Shown here in pieces: positions 9,222-17,656 of a DNA stretch of 64,000 nucleotides. The translations under genes and the position numbers were made by a program. Position 1 is the stretch's first letter. Every line of letters begins with the position of its first letter. A model generated the notes under the pieces. The model was not told the DNA's origin and did not search any database. It was given only the letters and a program-made list of their open reading frames with translations. The stretch comes from Cellulomonas sp. 73-145. Its GTDB lineage: Bacteria > Actinomycetota > Actinomycetes > Actinomycetales > Cellulomonadaceae. The DNA lies in assembly GCA_001898185.1 (NCBI GenBank), contig MKTI01000002.1, positions 153,924-217,923 of the forward strand. Reading direction: 5' to 3'.

Positions 9222-10766
9222 TCACGCCGCCCGGGCGACCGTCGGACGGGTGACCGCCTCGTCGGCGATCTCCGCGTCGGAGCCCTGTCCGAGCCGCTTC
9301 ATCGCCATCACCGCCAGAGCGGACACCACGGTGCCGACCACCAGCGCCAGCAGGAACAGCAGCGGCTTGCTGATCAGGGCCAGCACCCAGATGCCGCCGT
9401 GCGGGGCCAGCTGACCGCTGCCGAAGGCCATCACCAGGCCACCGGTCACGGCGCCGCCGAGCATGAACGACGGGATCATCCGCAGCGGGTCGGCCGCGGC
9501 GAACGGGATGGCGCCCTCGGAGATGAAGGACAGGCCGAGGAGCCAGGCGGACTTGCCGGACTCCCGCTCGTTCTCCGTCCACAGCGCCGGACGGACGGCG
9601 GTGGCCAGCGCGACGGCCAGCGGCGGGACCATGCCCGCGGCCATCACGGCCGCCATCACCTTGGCCGGGGCGGCCGACGTGCTAGCGGCGTTGGCAAGAC
9701 CCGTGGTGGCGAAGACGTAGGCCACCTTGTTCAGCGGTCCGCCGAGGTCGAAGCACATCATCAGGCCCAGGATCACACCGAGCAGCACCGCGCTGCCGCC
9801 GGACAGGCTGGACAGCCAGCTCGAGAGCCCGTCGTTCAGCGCCTTCATCGGCGGACCGATCACCAGGGCGGTCAGCACGCCGACCACAGCGACGGACAGC
9901 AGCGGGATCACCACGACCGGCATCACGCCGCGCACGCCCTTGGGCACCTTCCAGCGGGAGATCCACAGCGCGAGGAAGCCGCCGAGGAAGCCGGTGACGA
10001 TGCCGCCGAGGAACCCGGCGCCGACCAGGCCGGCCGCGAAGCCGCCCACCATGCCGGGCACGATGCCCGGACGGTCGGCGATGCCGTAGGCGATGTACGC
10101 CGACAGCGCCGGGACCAGGAAGGCGAAGGCCCACTTCCCGATCCAGAACAGCAGGACGGCCCACGACTGCCCGGAGGTGAACGAGAACCCGTCGGCGATC
10201 CACTTGGCGAAGGCCGCACCGTTGGTGCCGTCCACCACCTTGGTGACCTCGATGGCGCCGTTGGACGGCCACGCCACGGTCGCGATCAGGAAGCCGATCG
10301 CGATGAGGATGCCGCCGGCGGCGACGAACGGGATCATGTACGACACGCCGGTCATCAGGTACTGCCGGATGCGGTGACCCACCCCGACGGTCCGCGCGGG
10401 GGTGACCGCGACCGGCACCGGGGCGGCACCGGCGGCGGGAGCCGTACCGGCGGCACGCGCCGCCTCGACCGCGGCGACAGCCTGCGCGATCACACCGGGC
10501 GCGTCGTGCACGGCCTTCTTCACGCCGACGTCCGTGATCGGCTTGCCGGCGAACCGCTCCTTGCCCTGCACGTCGAGGTCGGCGGCGTAGATCACGCCGT
10601 CCGCCTCGGCGATGAGCGCCGGGTCCAGCGGGACGGAACCCGCGGCACCCTGCGTCTCGACGTGGACCTCGTGGCCGGCCGCCTTGCCGGCCTGCTCGAG
10701 GGCCTCAGCGGCCATGTAGGTGTGCGCGATGCCCGTGGGGCATGACGACACGGCGACGAACTTCAT
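9222..10766 (-). CDS. fruA: PTS fructose-type EIIBC permease
   Basis: Membrane permease that imports fructose with phosphorylation at C1. Residues 1-100 form the IIB domain, with the phosphocysteine C9 in SSCPTGIAHTYMAAEAL, the signature of the fructose family. An Ala/Pro-rich linker (about 103-125) leads to the IIC domain with about nine to ten membrane segments (MTGVSYMIPFVAAGG, LMMCFDLGGPLNK, ISEGAIPFAAADP, GQLAPHGGIW). 514 residues. The start ATG at 10766 overlaps the upstream EIIA stop as ATGA. IIA is a separate gene here, rather than fused as in many Firmicutes. Confidence 0.93.
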   Translation of the reverse strand: MKFVAVSSCPTGIAHTYMAAEALEQAGKAAGHEVHVETQGAAGSVPLDPALIAEADGVIYAADLDVQGKERFAGKPITDVGVKKAVHDAPGVIAQAVAAVEAARAAGTAPAAGAAPVPVAVTPARTVGVGHRIRQYLMTGVSYMIPFVAAGGILIAIGFLIATVAWPSNGAIEVTKVVDGTNGAAFAKWIADGFSFTSGQSWAVLLFWIGKWAFAFLVPALSAYIAYGIADRPGIVPGMVGGFAAGLVGAGFLGGIVTGFLGGFLALWISRWKVPKGVRGVMPVVVIPLLSVAVVGVLTALVIGPPMKALNDGLSSWLSSLSGGSAVLLGVILGLMMCFDLGGPLNKVAYVFATTGLANAASTSAAPAKVMAAVMAAGMVPPLAVALATAVRPALWTENERESGKSAWLLGLSFISEGAIPFAAADPLRMIPSFMLGGAVTGGLVMAFGSGQLAPHGGIWVLALISKPLLFLLALVVGTVVSALAVMAMKRLGQGSDAEIADEAVTRPTVARAA

Positions 10767-11218
10767 GCGGGAACCACCTCTCGGGTGATGATCTCGGCAA
10801 CGGTGGCGGCGTCCGGCGCGTCGGTCAGCGACTGCCGGAACTCCGGGTGCACCAGGCGGCGCGCGAGCGCCGCCAGGATCTTCAGGTGGTCGGCGTCACC
10901 GGACGCGGGCGCCGCGATGAGGAAGACCAGGGTCGCGGGCCCGTCGGGGGCACCGAAGTCCACGCCGCCCGGCACCTTGCCCAGCGCGAGGCTGGGGGTG
11001 GTGACGTACTGGGACCGGGCGTGCGGCAGGCCGATGCCGCCGGGCATGCCGGTGGCCATCTGCGCCTCACGTGCCTTGACGTCGGCGGCGAAGCCGTCGG
11101 CGTCGGTCACGCGGCCGGCCGCCACCAGCTTGTCGATGAGCTGGCGGACGACGTCGTCCCGGTCGGTGGCGACCACGTCGACGGCGACGAGGTCGGGGGT
11201 GATCAACGAGGTGCTCAC
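10763..11218 (-). CDS. fruB: PTS fructose-type EIIA component
   Basis: Cytoplasmic phosphocarrier between HPr and the EIIB domain of the fructose permease. The 151-residue protein matches the mannitol/fructose EIIA fold, with the phosphohistidine H66 in GIGLPHARS. GTG at 11218 is preceded by AAGGAG at a good distance inside the end of fruK, one base after the fruK stop. Unlike enterobacterial FruB it has no HPr-like domain; free HPr is encoded two genes downstream. Confidence 0.9.
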   Translation of the reverse strand: MSTSLITPDLVAVDVVATDRDDVVRQLIDKLVAAGRVTDADGFAADVKAREAQMATGMPGGIGLPHARSQYVTTPSLALGKVPGGVDFGAPDGPATLVFLIAAPASGDADHLKILAALARRLVHPEFRQSLTDAPDAATVAEIITREVVPA

Positions 11219-11219
11219 G

Positions 11220-12167
11220 TCACAGCTCCTTCAGTGCGAGGCGGGGATCGGGGTTCTCGATGACGTGGACGGCCTCCACGTCGACGTCGGCGGGGTCCGG
11301 GACCGCGGTGCCCGGCATCATCACGGCGGCCCGTCCCCAGGCCACCGCGGCACGCAGCCGCTCGGCCGGGGTGCCGGTGGCACCCAGGTAGCCGGCGAGG
11401 GTGGTGTCGCCCGCGCCGACGGTGGACAGCGGCACCAGGGCGGGCCCACCGGCCCACCACGTGCCGTCCGCCAGCACCAGCAGCGCGCCGTGGGCGCCGA
11501 GGCTGACCAGCACGGCCTTGGTGCCGGCGGACATCACCTCGCGCGCAGCCTCGACGACGTCGCCGACCGTGCTCAGCTCGCGGCCGACCAGGTCGGCCAG
11601 CTCCTCGTCGTTCGGCTTGACCAGGCACAGGCCACCGGCCCGGACGGCCCTGGTGAACGGGGTGCCGGAGGTGTCGAGCACCAGCGGCACGCTGTACCGG
11701 GCGGCCAGGCCCGCCAGCCGGACGAAGAACGACTCCCCCGCACCGGCCGGCAGGCTGCCGGCGGCGACCAGGGCGGCCGGCCGGGTGGCCAGCTGCGCCT
11801 CGACCGCCGCGAGCAGCGCGTCCACCTCTGCGGCTGACAGCTGCGGACCGGGCGCGTTGACCTTGGTGGTGGTGCCGCGGGAGTCGACCAGCGTCAGGTT
11901 GGTGCGGGTGTCCCCGGCGATCGGCACCGGCACGGCCGGCACCTGGTGCTCGTGCAGCAGGCGCACCAGGTAGTCGCCGTCGGCACCGCCCACCGGCAGC
12001 ACCGCGCGGGTCTCGACGCCCTGACGGGCGAGCACCCGCGACACGTTGATGCCCTTGCCGCCGGGGTGCACGTGCGCGGCGTGCGCGCGGTTGACCTCGC
12101 CGACCTCCAGGCGGTCGACGTCCAGAGCCCGGTCCAGGCTCGGGTTGGGGGTCAGCGTGACGATCAT
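11220..12167 (-). CDS. fruK: 1-phosphofructokinase (PfkB family)
   Basis: Phosphorylates fructose 1-phosphate, the product of the fructose PTS, to fructose 1,6-bisphosphate. 315 residues, PfkB/ribokinase fold: N-terminal MIVTLTPNPSLDRAL, the glycine motif HPGGKGINVSR (about 34-44), and the second signature with catalytic base D254 in STVGAGDTTLAG. Context (between a DeoR regulator and the fructose EIIA) supports 1-phosphofructokinase over tagatose-6-phosphate kinase. Start ATG overlaps the stop of the regulator gene (ATGA). Confidence 0.92.
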   Translation of the reverse strand: MIVTLTPNPSLDRALDVDRLEVGEVNRAHAAHVHPGGKGINVSRVLARQGVETRAVLPVGGADGDYLVRLLHEHQVPAVPVPIAGDTRTNLTLVDSRGTTTKVNAPGPQLSAAEVDALLAAVEAQLATRPAALVAAGSLPAGAGESFFVRLAGLAARYSVPLVLDTSGTPFTRAVRAGGLCLVKPNDEELADLVGRELSTVGDVVEAAREVMSAGTKAVLVSLGAHGALLVLADGTWWAGGPALVPLSTVGAGDTTLAGYLGATGTPAERLRAAVAWGRAAVMMPGTAVPDPADVDVEAVHVIENPDPRLALKEL

Positions 12168-12925
12168 GCGCGCACCACCCTCAGTCCGGCCGACTCCAGC
12201 TCCTCGGCGAGCTCGGCGTCCACGCCGGCGTCGGTGATCAGCGTGTCGACGGCACCGATCGGGGCGACGTGGACGAAGTCGGCCCGGCCCACCTTGGTGT
12301 GGTCGGCCAGCACCACCGTCCGCCGCGCGGCGGCCACCAGCGCCCGCTTCACGGACGCCTCGGCCAGGTCCGGGGTGGTCAACCCGTGCTCGACGCTGAT
12401 CCCGTTGGTGCCGAGGAAGGCGACGTCGGCGTGGATGTCGCCCAGGTCCCGCAGCGCCCAGGTGCCGACGGCGGCGAGCGTGCGGCCCCGCACCGTGCCG
12501 CCGACCAGGTGCAACGTGATGCCCTGCCGCGTGGCGAGCACCGTGGCGACCGGCAGCGCGTGCGTCACCACCGTCAGCTCCCGGTCGCTCGGCAGCAGCT
12601 CGGCCAGCCGCACCGTGGTGGTGCCGGCGTCGAGGATGATCGCGCCCCCGTCGGGCAGCTCGTCGAGCGCCGCCTTGGCGATGCGCTCCTTCTCTCCGGA
12701 GAGGACGCCCTCGCGGTCGGCGATGCCAGGCTCGAAGCCGAGGCGCTCGACCGGGATCGCGCCGCCGTGCACCCGGCGCACCAGGCCGTGCCGCTCGAGC
12801 GCGGTCAGGTCGCGGCGCACGGTCTCGGGCGTGACGTCGAGCTCGATCGCGAGCGAGGCGACGTCGACCCGCCCCTCGCTGCGCGCCCGCGCCAGGATCT
12901 GCTGGTGCCGCTCCGGTGCGTACAC
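12164..12925 (-). CDS. fruR: DeoR-family transcriptional regulator of the fructose operon
   Basis: First gene of the fructose operon and its likely repressor, with a sugar phosphate as probable effector. The 253-residue protein has a DeoR helix-turn-helix at about residues 5-57 (ERHQQILARARSEGRVDV, TPETVRRDLTALERHG), then the DeoR sensor domain (ILDAGTTTVRLAELL, LVGGTVRG, FLGTNGISVEHGLTT, LADHTKVG). I place the start at GTG 12925, in register with the paralogue at 16679-17440 and with CGGAG upstream; the frame stays open another 83 codons but those residues do not look like coding sequence. It is highly similar over its length to the second DeoR in this window. Confidence 0.9.
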   Translation of the reverse strand: MYAPERHQQILARARSEGRVDVASLAIELDVTPETVRRDLTALERHGLVRRVHGGAIPVERLGFEPGIADREGVLSGEKERIAKAALDELPDGGAIILDAGTTTVRLAELLPSDRELTVVTHALPVATVLATRQGITLHLVGGTVRGRTLAAVGTWALRDLGDIHADVAFLGTNGISVEHGLTTPDLAEASVKRALVAAARRTVVLADHTKVGRADFVHVAPIGAVDTLITDAGVDAELAEELESAGLRVVRA

Positions 12926-13000
12926 AGTGACTCCGTCGTCCTCAGGCCGGACGGGCCCTGCGCCGCGTCCGTGCCAGTGAGACTCCCGCCCACGGCGCCG

Positions 13001-13126
13001 GATGTCAACCCTAAGCAAGCAGACTCGGACATAGCCGGGTCCGATCGGGCACCGGTTGGCCCGATAACGGGACCTTGGTCCCATTCGGTCGCGCTGATCG
13101 GACATTGGCCACGCCCCCGATGTCCG
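13001..13126. promoter_or_regulatory. Probable operator region upstream of fruR
   Basis: Within the 458-base gene-free stretch 12926-13383 there are several copies of the half-site GGACAT/ATGTCC: GATGTCAA at 13001-13008, CGGACAT at 13027-13033, and an inverted pair CGGACAT (13099-13105) and ATGTCCG (13120-13126). Two further inverted repeats are the 14-base gggaccttggtccc at 13069-13082 and ATCGGGC/GCCCGAT at 13044-13065. The same half-sites occur before the second deoR gene, so they are plausible DeoR-family operators. No clear -35/-10 pair stands out. I see no gene in the stretch. Confidence 0.5.
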
Positions 13127-13260
13127 GGGCTGTGGGATCGCATCCACGCCGTGCGTCCGCGCACGTCCCGGCACACGCCGAGCGTCCCGCGCGGACGGCG
13201 CTCGCGCCAGACGAGCGCGCCACCGGCTCCGGCCGTGCCGCCACCGCGACCGGGCATGGC

Positions 13261-13329
13261 GAAGGGCGCCGTGGGCGCGGTGCGGAGACCTTCTGGAGTG
13301 ATCTCCGCACCACGACCGCGACGCCCTTC
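13261..13329. terminator. Two-stage hairpin downstream of the mannitol-type EIIA gene
   Basis: Inner perfect 10-bp inverted repeat (13279-13288 with 13302-13311) nested in an outer 8-bp repeat (13261-13268 with 13322-13329). It lies 55 bases past the stop of the EIIA gene on the minus strand, so it is a reasonable terminator; a regulatory role in the long fruR leader side is the alternative. Confidence 0.45.
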
Positions 13330-13383
13330 GTCCCTCGGCTCCCGGGCCGCGTCACCAGCCCGGGAACCGACGGCAGGGGCCTG

Positions 13384-13824
13384 TCAGGCCTCGTTCACCG
13401 AGGAGATGAGCTCGTACAGCTCGTCGGCGTCCTTCACCTCGAGCACGCGTGCCGCCTGCTCGGGGTCGGCGAACACCAGCGCGATCTTCGACAGGATCGC
13501 CAGGTGCTCGTCGCCGACGCCGGCGATGCCCACCACGACCCGCACGGGCTTGTCCGGGCCCCACTCGATCGGCTCGTCGTACCGGACCAGGCACAGGGCC
13601 GACCGGACGATCTGCCCCTTGCTCTCGTCCGTCCCGTGCGGGATGGCCAGGAAGCTGCCCATGTACGTCGACATGGACCTCTCCCGCTCGGCCATCGCCT
13701 CCACGTAGGCCGGTGTGACGGCTCCGGCGCTGACCAGGAGCTCACCGGCCTCCCGGATGGCCTCGTCCTTGGTCCGGGCCGTGCCCGGCACCACCACGAG
13801 GTCCCGGGTCAGGACGTCCGTCAC
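13384..13824 (-). CDS. mtlF: PTS mannitol/fructose-type EIIA component
   Basis: Cytoplasmic phosphocarrier for the adjacent mannitol-type EIICB. 146 residues; the phosphohistidine lies in FLAIPHGTDESKG, and WGPDKPVRVVVGIAG and the C-terminal LVFADPEQ segment fit the MtlF fold. The start is GTG at 13824, overlapping the EIICB stop as GTGA. The frame stays open further upstream only as a shadow of EIICB. Last gene of its operon. The polyol specificity is inferred from the neighbouring permease. Confidence 0.88.
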   Translation of the reverse strand: MTDVLTRDLVVVPGTARTKDEAIREAGELLVSAGAVTPAYVEAMAERERSMSTYMGSFLAIPHGTDESKGQIVRSALCLVRYDEPIEWGPDKPVRVVVGIAGVGDEHLAILSKIALVFADPEQAARVLEVKDADELYELISSVNEA

Positions 13825-15422
13825 GAGGCGCTCCTGTCGCCGGCCGTGGCGGCCGCCGCCCTCGCCTCCGCCACCACGTCGTCGTAGACGGGGCTGGCCA
13901 GGAAGTTGTCGACGGACAGGTGCCGGGAGGTCGGCGCGTGCCGACGTGCGCGGTCGGTCAGCTCGCTCTGGCTGATCACGATGTCGGCGCCGTCCTCCAG
14001 GTTCGCCACGGCCTTGTTGACCACGGAGATGTCGCTCAGCCCGGCCTTGCGCAGCTTGTCGCGCAGGATGCTCGCCCCCATCGCGCTCGAGCCCATGCCG
14101 GCGTCGCACGCGAAGATGATCGAGTGGATCGGCCGGGTGCCGACCAGGGTGGACCCGGCGGCGTCCGCCGTGGCCGCACCGGACAGGGAGCCCAGCGCGC
14201 TGCTGGACTTGCCCTTGTTCGCCTCGGTCTGGGCGATCGCGGCGGACAGGTCGCCGCTCTCACCGAGCTCGAGGTCGCGGCGCCGCTGCGCCCGCAGGAT
14301 CACGGCCGCCACCACGAAGGACACCGCGGCGGACAGGACCACGGACAGGATGACGCCGAGGTAGCTGCCCCGCGGGGTCGCCGCGAGCACCGCGATGATC
14401 GACCCGGGCGCTGCCGGACCGCGCAGGCCGGAGCCGAACACCACGTTGGTCGCCACGCCGGTCGCACCGCCGAGGATCGCGGCGATGATCAGCATCGGCT
14501 TCATCAGCACGAACGGGAAGTACACCTCGTGGATGCCGCCGAAGAACTGGATGATGATCGCGCCGGGAGCCGAGCTCTTGGCGACGCCGACACCGAGCAG
14601 CGTGTAGGCGAGCAGGATGCCGAAGCCCGGGCCGGGGTTCGCCTCGACCAGGAACAGCAGCGACTGACCGTGCTGGGTGACCTGCTGCGCACCGAGCGGC
14701 ACCAGCACGCCGTTGCCGATCGCGTTGTTGAGGAACAGCACCTTGGCCGGCTCGACGATCAGGCTCATCAGCGGGAGCAGCTGGTGGGACGCCATCGCGT
14801 CGACGACGTGACCCAGGGCCTTGCTGACCGAGGTGATCACCGGCGCGAACAGGAAGAACGCACCGACTGCCATGGCCGCGCCGGCGATGCCGGCGGAGAA
14901 CATGTCGACCAGCATCTCGAAGCCGGGACGGATCTTGCCGGCCCAGATGGAGTCGATCTTCTTCATCACCCAGGCGGAGGCCGGGCCGACGATCATGGCG
15001 CCGAGGAACATCGGCACGGTGGAGCCCACGATCATGCCGACGGCGACGATCGAGGCGACCACGGCACCGCGGTCCTTGTAGACGATCCGGCCGCCCGCGT
15101 TCGCGATCAGCAGCGGGAGCAGGTAGGTGATCATCGGGCCGACCAGGCCGACGTACTGGTGGAACGTCGTGCCGTCCTTGGCCTGGGCCAGCGCCGTGGC
15201 GGCACCCTGCCAGCTCATCGCGTCGGCGTTGCCGAACCCGCCGAGGATGCCGTTGGGCGTCCACCCGGCGGCGATGAAGAGGGTGGTGATCAGGCCCCAG
15301 GCGAGGAACGCCGGGAGGTTCGGCATGATCATGGAGGTCAGGAAGGCCCCGAACCGCTGGACCCTGACCTGTGCGCTCTTGCCCCGGCGCACGGTGGGGA
15401 CGGCTGCCGCACTAGCGGACAT
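13821..15422 (-). CDS. mtlA: PTS mannitol-type EIICB permease
   Basis: Membrane permease that imports and phosphorylates a hexitol, most likely mannitol. 533 residues from ATG 15422. The IIC domain spans about residues 20-350 with several hydrophobic segments (FGAFLTSMIMPNLPAFLAWG, LIANAGGRIVYKDRG, NNAIGNGVLVPLG, FFGGIHEVYFPFVLMKP). After a polar linker, the IIB domain carries the phosphocysteine in IIFACDAGMGSSAMGA. IIA is a separate gene overlapping the stop. A 154-base spacer containing a hairpin separates it from the upstream dehydrogenase gene. Sorbitol or galactitol cannot be ruled out as substrate. Confidence 0.9.
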   Translation of the reverse strand: MSASAAAVPTVRRGKSAQVRVQRFGAFLTSMIMPNLPAFLAWGLITTLFIAAGWTPNGILGGFGNADAMSWQGAATALAQAKDGTTFHQYVGLVGPMITYLLPLLIANAGGRIVYKDRGAVVASIVAVGMIVGSTVPMFLGAMIVGPASAWVMKKIDSIWAGKIRPGFEMLVDMFSAGIAGAAMAVGAFFLFAPVITSVSKALGHVVDAMASHQLLPLMSLIVEPAKVLFLNNAIGNGVLVPLGAQQVTQHGQSLLFLVEANPGPGFGILLAYTLLGVGVAKSSAPGAIIIQFFGGIHEVYFPFVLMKPMLIIAAILGGATGVATNVVFGSGLRGPAAPGSIIAVLAATPRGSYLGVILSVVLSAAVSFVVAAVILRAQRRRDLELGESGDLSAAIAQTEANKGKSSSALGSLSGAATADAAGSTLVGTRPIHSIIFACDAGMGSSAMGASILRDKLRKAGLSDISVVNKAVANLEDGADIVISQSELTDRARRHAPTSRHLSVDNFLASPVYDDVVAEARAAAATAGDRSAS

Positions 15423-15537
15423 CCCGCTCACTCTCCGTTCGGTGTGACGGTCGGTCGGGCTCTCGCCCGGGTCCGGCACTGTGGGATCTTCATTGATCGC
15501 GCCCTGCTCCCCGGGGCCCCTGCACCCCGGGACTGGT

Positions 15538-15566
15538 GCCGGGCGGCCGTCGGCCGACCGCCCGGC
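15538..15566 (-). terminator. Intercistronic hairpin between the dehydrogenase and mtlA genes
   Basis: Perfect 9-bp inverted repeat (15538-15546 with 15558-15566), loop 11 bases, eleven bases after the dehydrogenase stop on the minus strand. It could attenuate read-through or stabilise the upstream message, letting the two cistrons differ in level. Confidence 0.5.
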
Positions 15567-15576
15567 GGTCACGGCC

Positions 15577-16617
15577 TCACGGCTCGATCGTGACCTTGAT
15601 GCCCGTCCCGTTCCGGACGACGTCGAGGCCGTCGCGGATCTGGTCCAGCGGCAGCCGGTGGGTGATGAGGTCCGCCACCGGCACGCTGCCGTCGGCGATG
15701 TGGGCGAGGGCCTGCTTGTTGTGCGCAGGGCTCGACCCGTTGGCGCCCCAGATCGTCAGCTCGCGGTAGTGCACGAGGTTGGAGTCCAGGGTGATCGTCG
15801 GCTTGTCCTTGGGCAGGCCGCCGAACAGGCTGATCCGGCCGCGCGGGGCCAGCATGCGCAGACCCTGCTCCTGCGCCGCACCGGAGGCGGCGGCCGTGAT
15901 GACGAGGCTCGCGCCCTTGCCGTCGGTCAGGTCGAGGACGGCCTGCACCGGGTCGGTCTCGGCCGAGCAGATCGCGGCGTCCGGCTTGACGATCTCCGCG
16001 GCGAGGTCGAGGCGCTCGCGGCTGAGCTCGACGAGGAACACCTTGGCGGCGCCGCGCGCTCGGGCGAGCCGCACGTGCAGGCAGCCGATGGGGCCCGAGC
16101 CGACGACGACGACCACGTCGCCCTCGTGCGTGTCCGCGAGCTCCTGCGCGTTGATCGCGCAGGCGAACGGCTCGCTGACCGAGGCCTCGGCGAACGAGAC
16201 GCCATCCGGGATGCGGTTGAGGCCGTCCACCGCGAGCACCTGCGGCGGCACGATCATGTACGGCGCGAACCCGCCGTCGAAGTCGTAGCCCATCGACAGC
16301 TGGTTCGGGCAGATGGTCATCAGGCCCGCCGTGCAGAACTCGCACTTGCCGCACGGGATGGCGGCGATCACCTGCACGCGGTCACCCGCGGCCCAGCCGG
16401 TGACGCCCTCGCCGACCTCGACGATCTCGCCGGCGATCTCGTGGCCCATCACCCGCGGCGGCTGCATGCGCTGGTGGCCGGCCGTCGCGATCTTCACGTC
16501 CGTGCCGCACATCGAGCAGGCGCGCACCCGGATCTTCACCTCGCCGGCGGCGACCTGCGGCTCCGGCGACTCCTCGATGCGCACGTCGCCCGGGGCGTAG
16601 AAGCGGAAGACCTTCAT
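15577..16617 (-). CDS. Zinc-dependent medium-chain dehydrogenase, probable polyol or polyol-phosphate dehydrogenase
   Basis: NAD-dependent dehydrogenase of the zinc alcohol dehydrogenase family, 346 residues. Catalytic zinc ligands C37 (SMCGTD) and H59-E60 (MGHEIAGEIVEVG), the structural zinc loop C89, C92, C95, C103, and the Rossmann motif GSGPIG at 173-178 followed by FLVELS, whose glutamate favours NAD, are all present. AAGGAGAACG precedes the ATG. It lies between a DeoR regulator and a mannitol-type EII, so its substrate is probably the sugar alcohol or its phosphate (compare sorbitol or galactitol-1-phosphate dehydrogenases). It is not the long-chain MtlD normally paired with a mannitol PTS. 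Confidence 0.85.
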   Translation of the reverse strand: MKVFRFYAPGDVRIEESPEPQVAAGEVKIRVRACSMCGTDVKIATAGHQRMQPPRVMGHEIAGEIVEVGEGVTGWAAGDRVQVIAAIPCGKCEFCTAGLMTICPNQLSMGYDFDGGFAPYMIVPPQVLAVDGLNRIPDGVSFAEASVSEPFACAINAQELADTHEGDVVVVVGSGPIGCLHVRLARARGAAKVFLVELSRERLDLAAEIVKPDAAICSAETDPVQAVLDLTDGKGASLVITAAASGAAQEQGLRMLAPRGRISLFGGLPKDKPTITLDSNLVHYRELTIWGANGSSPAHNKQALAHIADGSVPVADLITHRLPLDQIRDGLDVVRNGTGIKVTIEP

Positions 16618-16678
16618 CGTTCTCCTTCGTTCGTGGTGCCCACGCTCCGGGCGGGGTGCGGGCGGACGGGCAGCGCGG

Positions 16679-17440
16679 TCATGCGCGCACCACCCGAGGT
16701 CCGGCTGCCTCGATCTCGTCCACCAGCTCGGGTGCCGCGTCGGTGTCCGTGACGAGCACGTCCACCGCGGACAGGGGAGCGACCAGGGCGAAGTCGGAGA
16801 CGCCGAGCTTGGTGTGGTCCGCGAGGACCACGACACGTCGGGCGGCGGCCACGAGCGCACGCTTGACCTGGGCCTCCGCCAGGTCCGGCGTGGTCAGGCC
16901 GCGCTCGACGGTCACGCCGTTGGTGCCGAGGAACACGACGTCGGCGTGGATCTGGGTGAGGGCCGCCAGGGCCCAGGAGCCGACCGCGGCGAGCGTGCGG
17001 CCGCGGACGGTGCCGCCCACCAGGTGCAGCGTGATGTTGGGCCGCCCGGCCAGCATGGTCACGATCGGCAGGCCGTGGGTCACCACCGTCAGGTCGCGGT
17101 CGGTCGGCAGCATCGACGCGAGCCGGATGGTGGTGGTGCCCGCATCGAGGATGATCGCGCCGCCGTCGGGCAGCTCGTCGAGCGCCGCCTTGGCGATCCG
17201 CTCCTTCTGGGCGGACATCACGCGCTCGCGGTCGGCGATGCCCGGTTCGATCCCGAGCCGCTCGACGGCCACCGCGCCACCGTGCACCCGACGCAGCAGG
17301 CCCAGCCGCTCGATCGCCGTGAGGTCCCGCCGGACGGTCTCCGGTGTGACGTCCAGCTCGACAGCCAGCGAGGCCACGTCGACCCGACCCTCGGTCCGCG
17401 CACGCGTGAGGATCTGCTGGTGACGTTCTGGTGCGTACAT
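16679..17440 (-). CDS. DeoR-family transcriptional regulator of the mannitol-type PTS locus
   Basis: 253-residue DeoR repressor: helix-turn-helix at about residues 5-57 (ERHQQILTRARTEGRVDV, TPETVRRDLTAIERLG), sensor domain with LDAGTTTIRLASML, LVGGTVRG, FLGTNGVTVERGLTT and LADHTKLG. It is strongly similar to the fructose-operon regulator at 12164-12925 and ends in the same VVRA, so the pair looks like a duplication. First gene of the polyol operon, 61 bases before the dehydrogenase. ATG at 17440. Confidence 0.9.
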   Translation of the reverse strand: MYAPERHQQILTRARTEGRVDVASLAVELDVTPETVRRDLTAIERLGLLRRVHGGAVAVERLGIEPGIADRERVMSAQKERIAKAALDELPDGGAIILDAGTTTIRLASMLPTDRDLTVVTHGLPIVTMLAGRPNITLHLVGGTVRGRTLAAVGSWALAALTQIHADVVFLGTNGVTVERGLTTPDLAEAQVKRALVAAARRVVVLADHTKLGVSDFALVAPLSAVDVLVTDTDAAPELVDEIEAAGPRVVRA

Positions 17441-17490
17441 CGGTCTCCGTCGACTCGACCGGGCTGCAGTGCCCGCGACGTCAGAGCATG

Positions 17491-17520
17491 ATGTCCACTC
17501 GGACAGATGTCAAGCACATC
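17491..17520. promoter_or_regulatory. Two adjacent inverted repeats, probable DeoR operators
   Basis: TGTCC-ACTC-GGACA (17492-17505) is followed directly by GATGT-CAAGC-ACATC (17506-17520), about 50 bases upstream of the deoR start. The half-sites GGACA and GATGTC match those upstream of fruR. The rest of the 277-base gap 17441-17717 holds another weak repeat (CACA...TGTG near 17543-17560) and the terminator at its far end. Confidence 0.55.
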
Positions 17521-17656
17521 CGGACCCAATCGGCGGCATCACCACATCGGTTCATGTGTGAAACGGGCATCAGAACGGTCATGTTCGCAGGTGAGGCCCC
17601 TGTTCCCACCCAACCGGGCACGTGCCGCCGCACCCCGGCGGTCCACGCCCGAACGC

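Noticed and set aside
8745-10745. 666-codon plus-strand frame opposite HPr and the fructose EIIBC
   Set aside because: His/Arg/Gly-rich antisense translation; the minus-strand genes are certain.
12926-13174. Extra 83 codons at the start of fruR
   Set aside because: The paralogue begins at the equivalent of GTG 12925, and the extra residues overlap the operator-like repeats.
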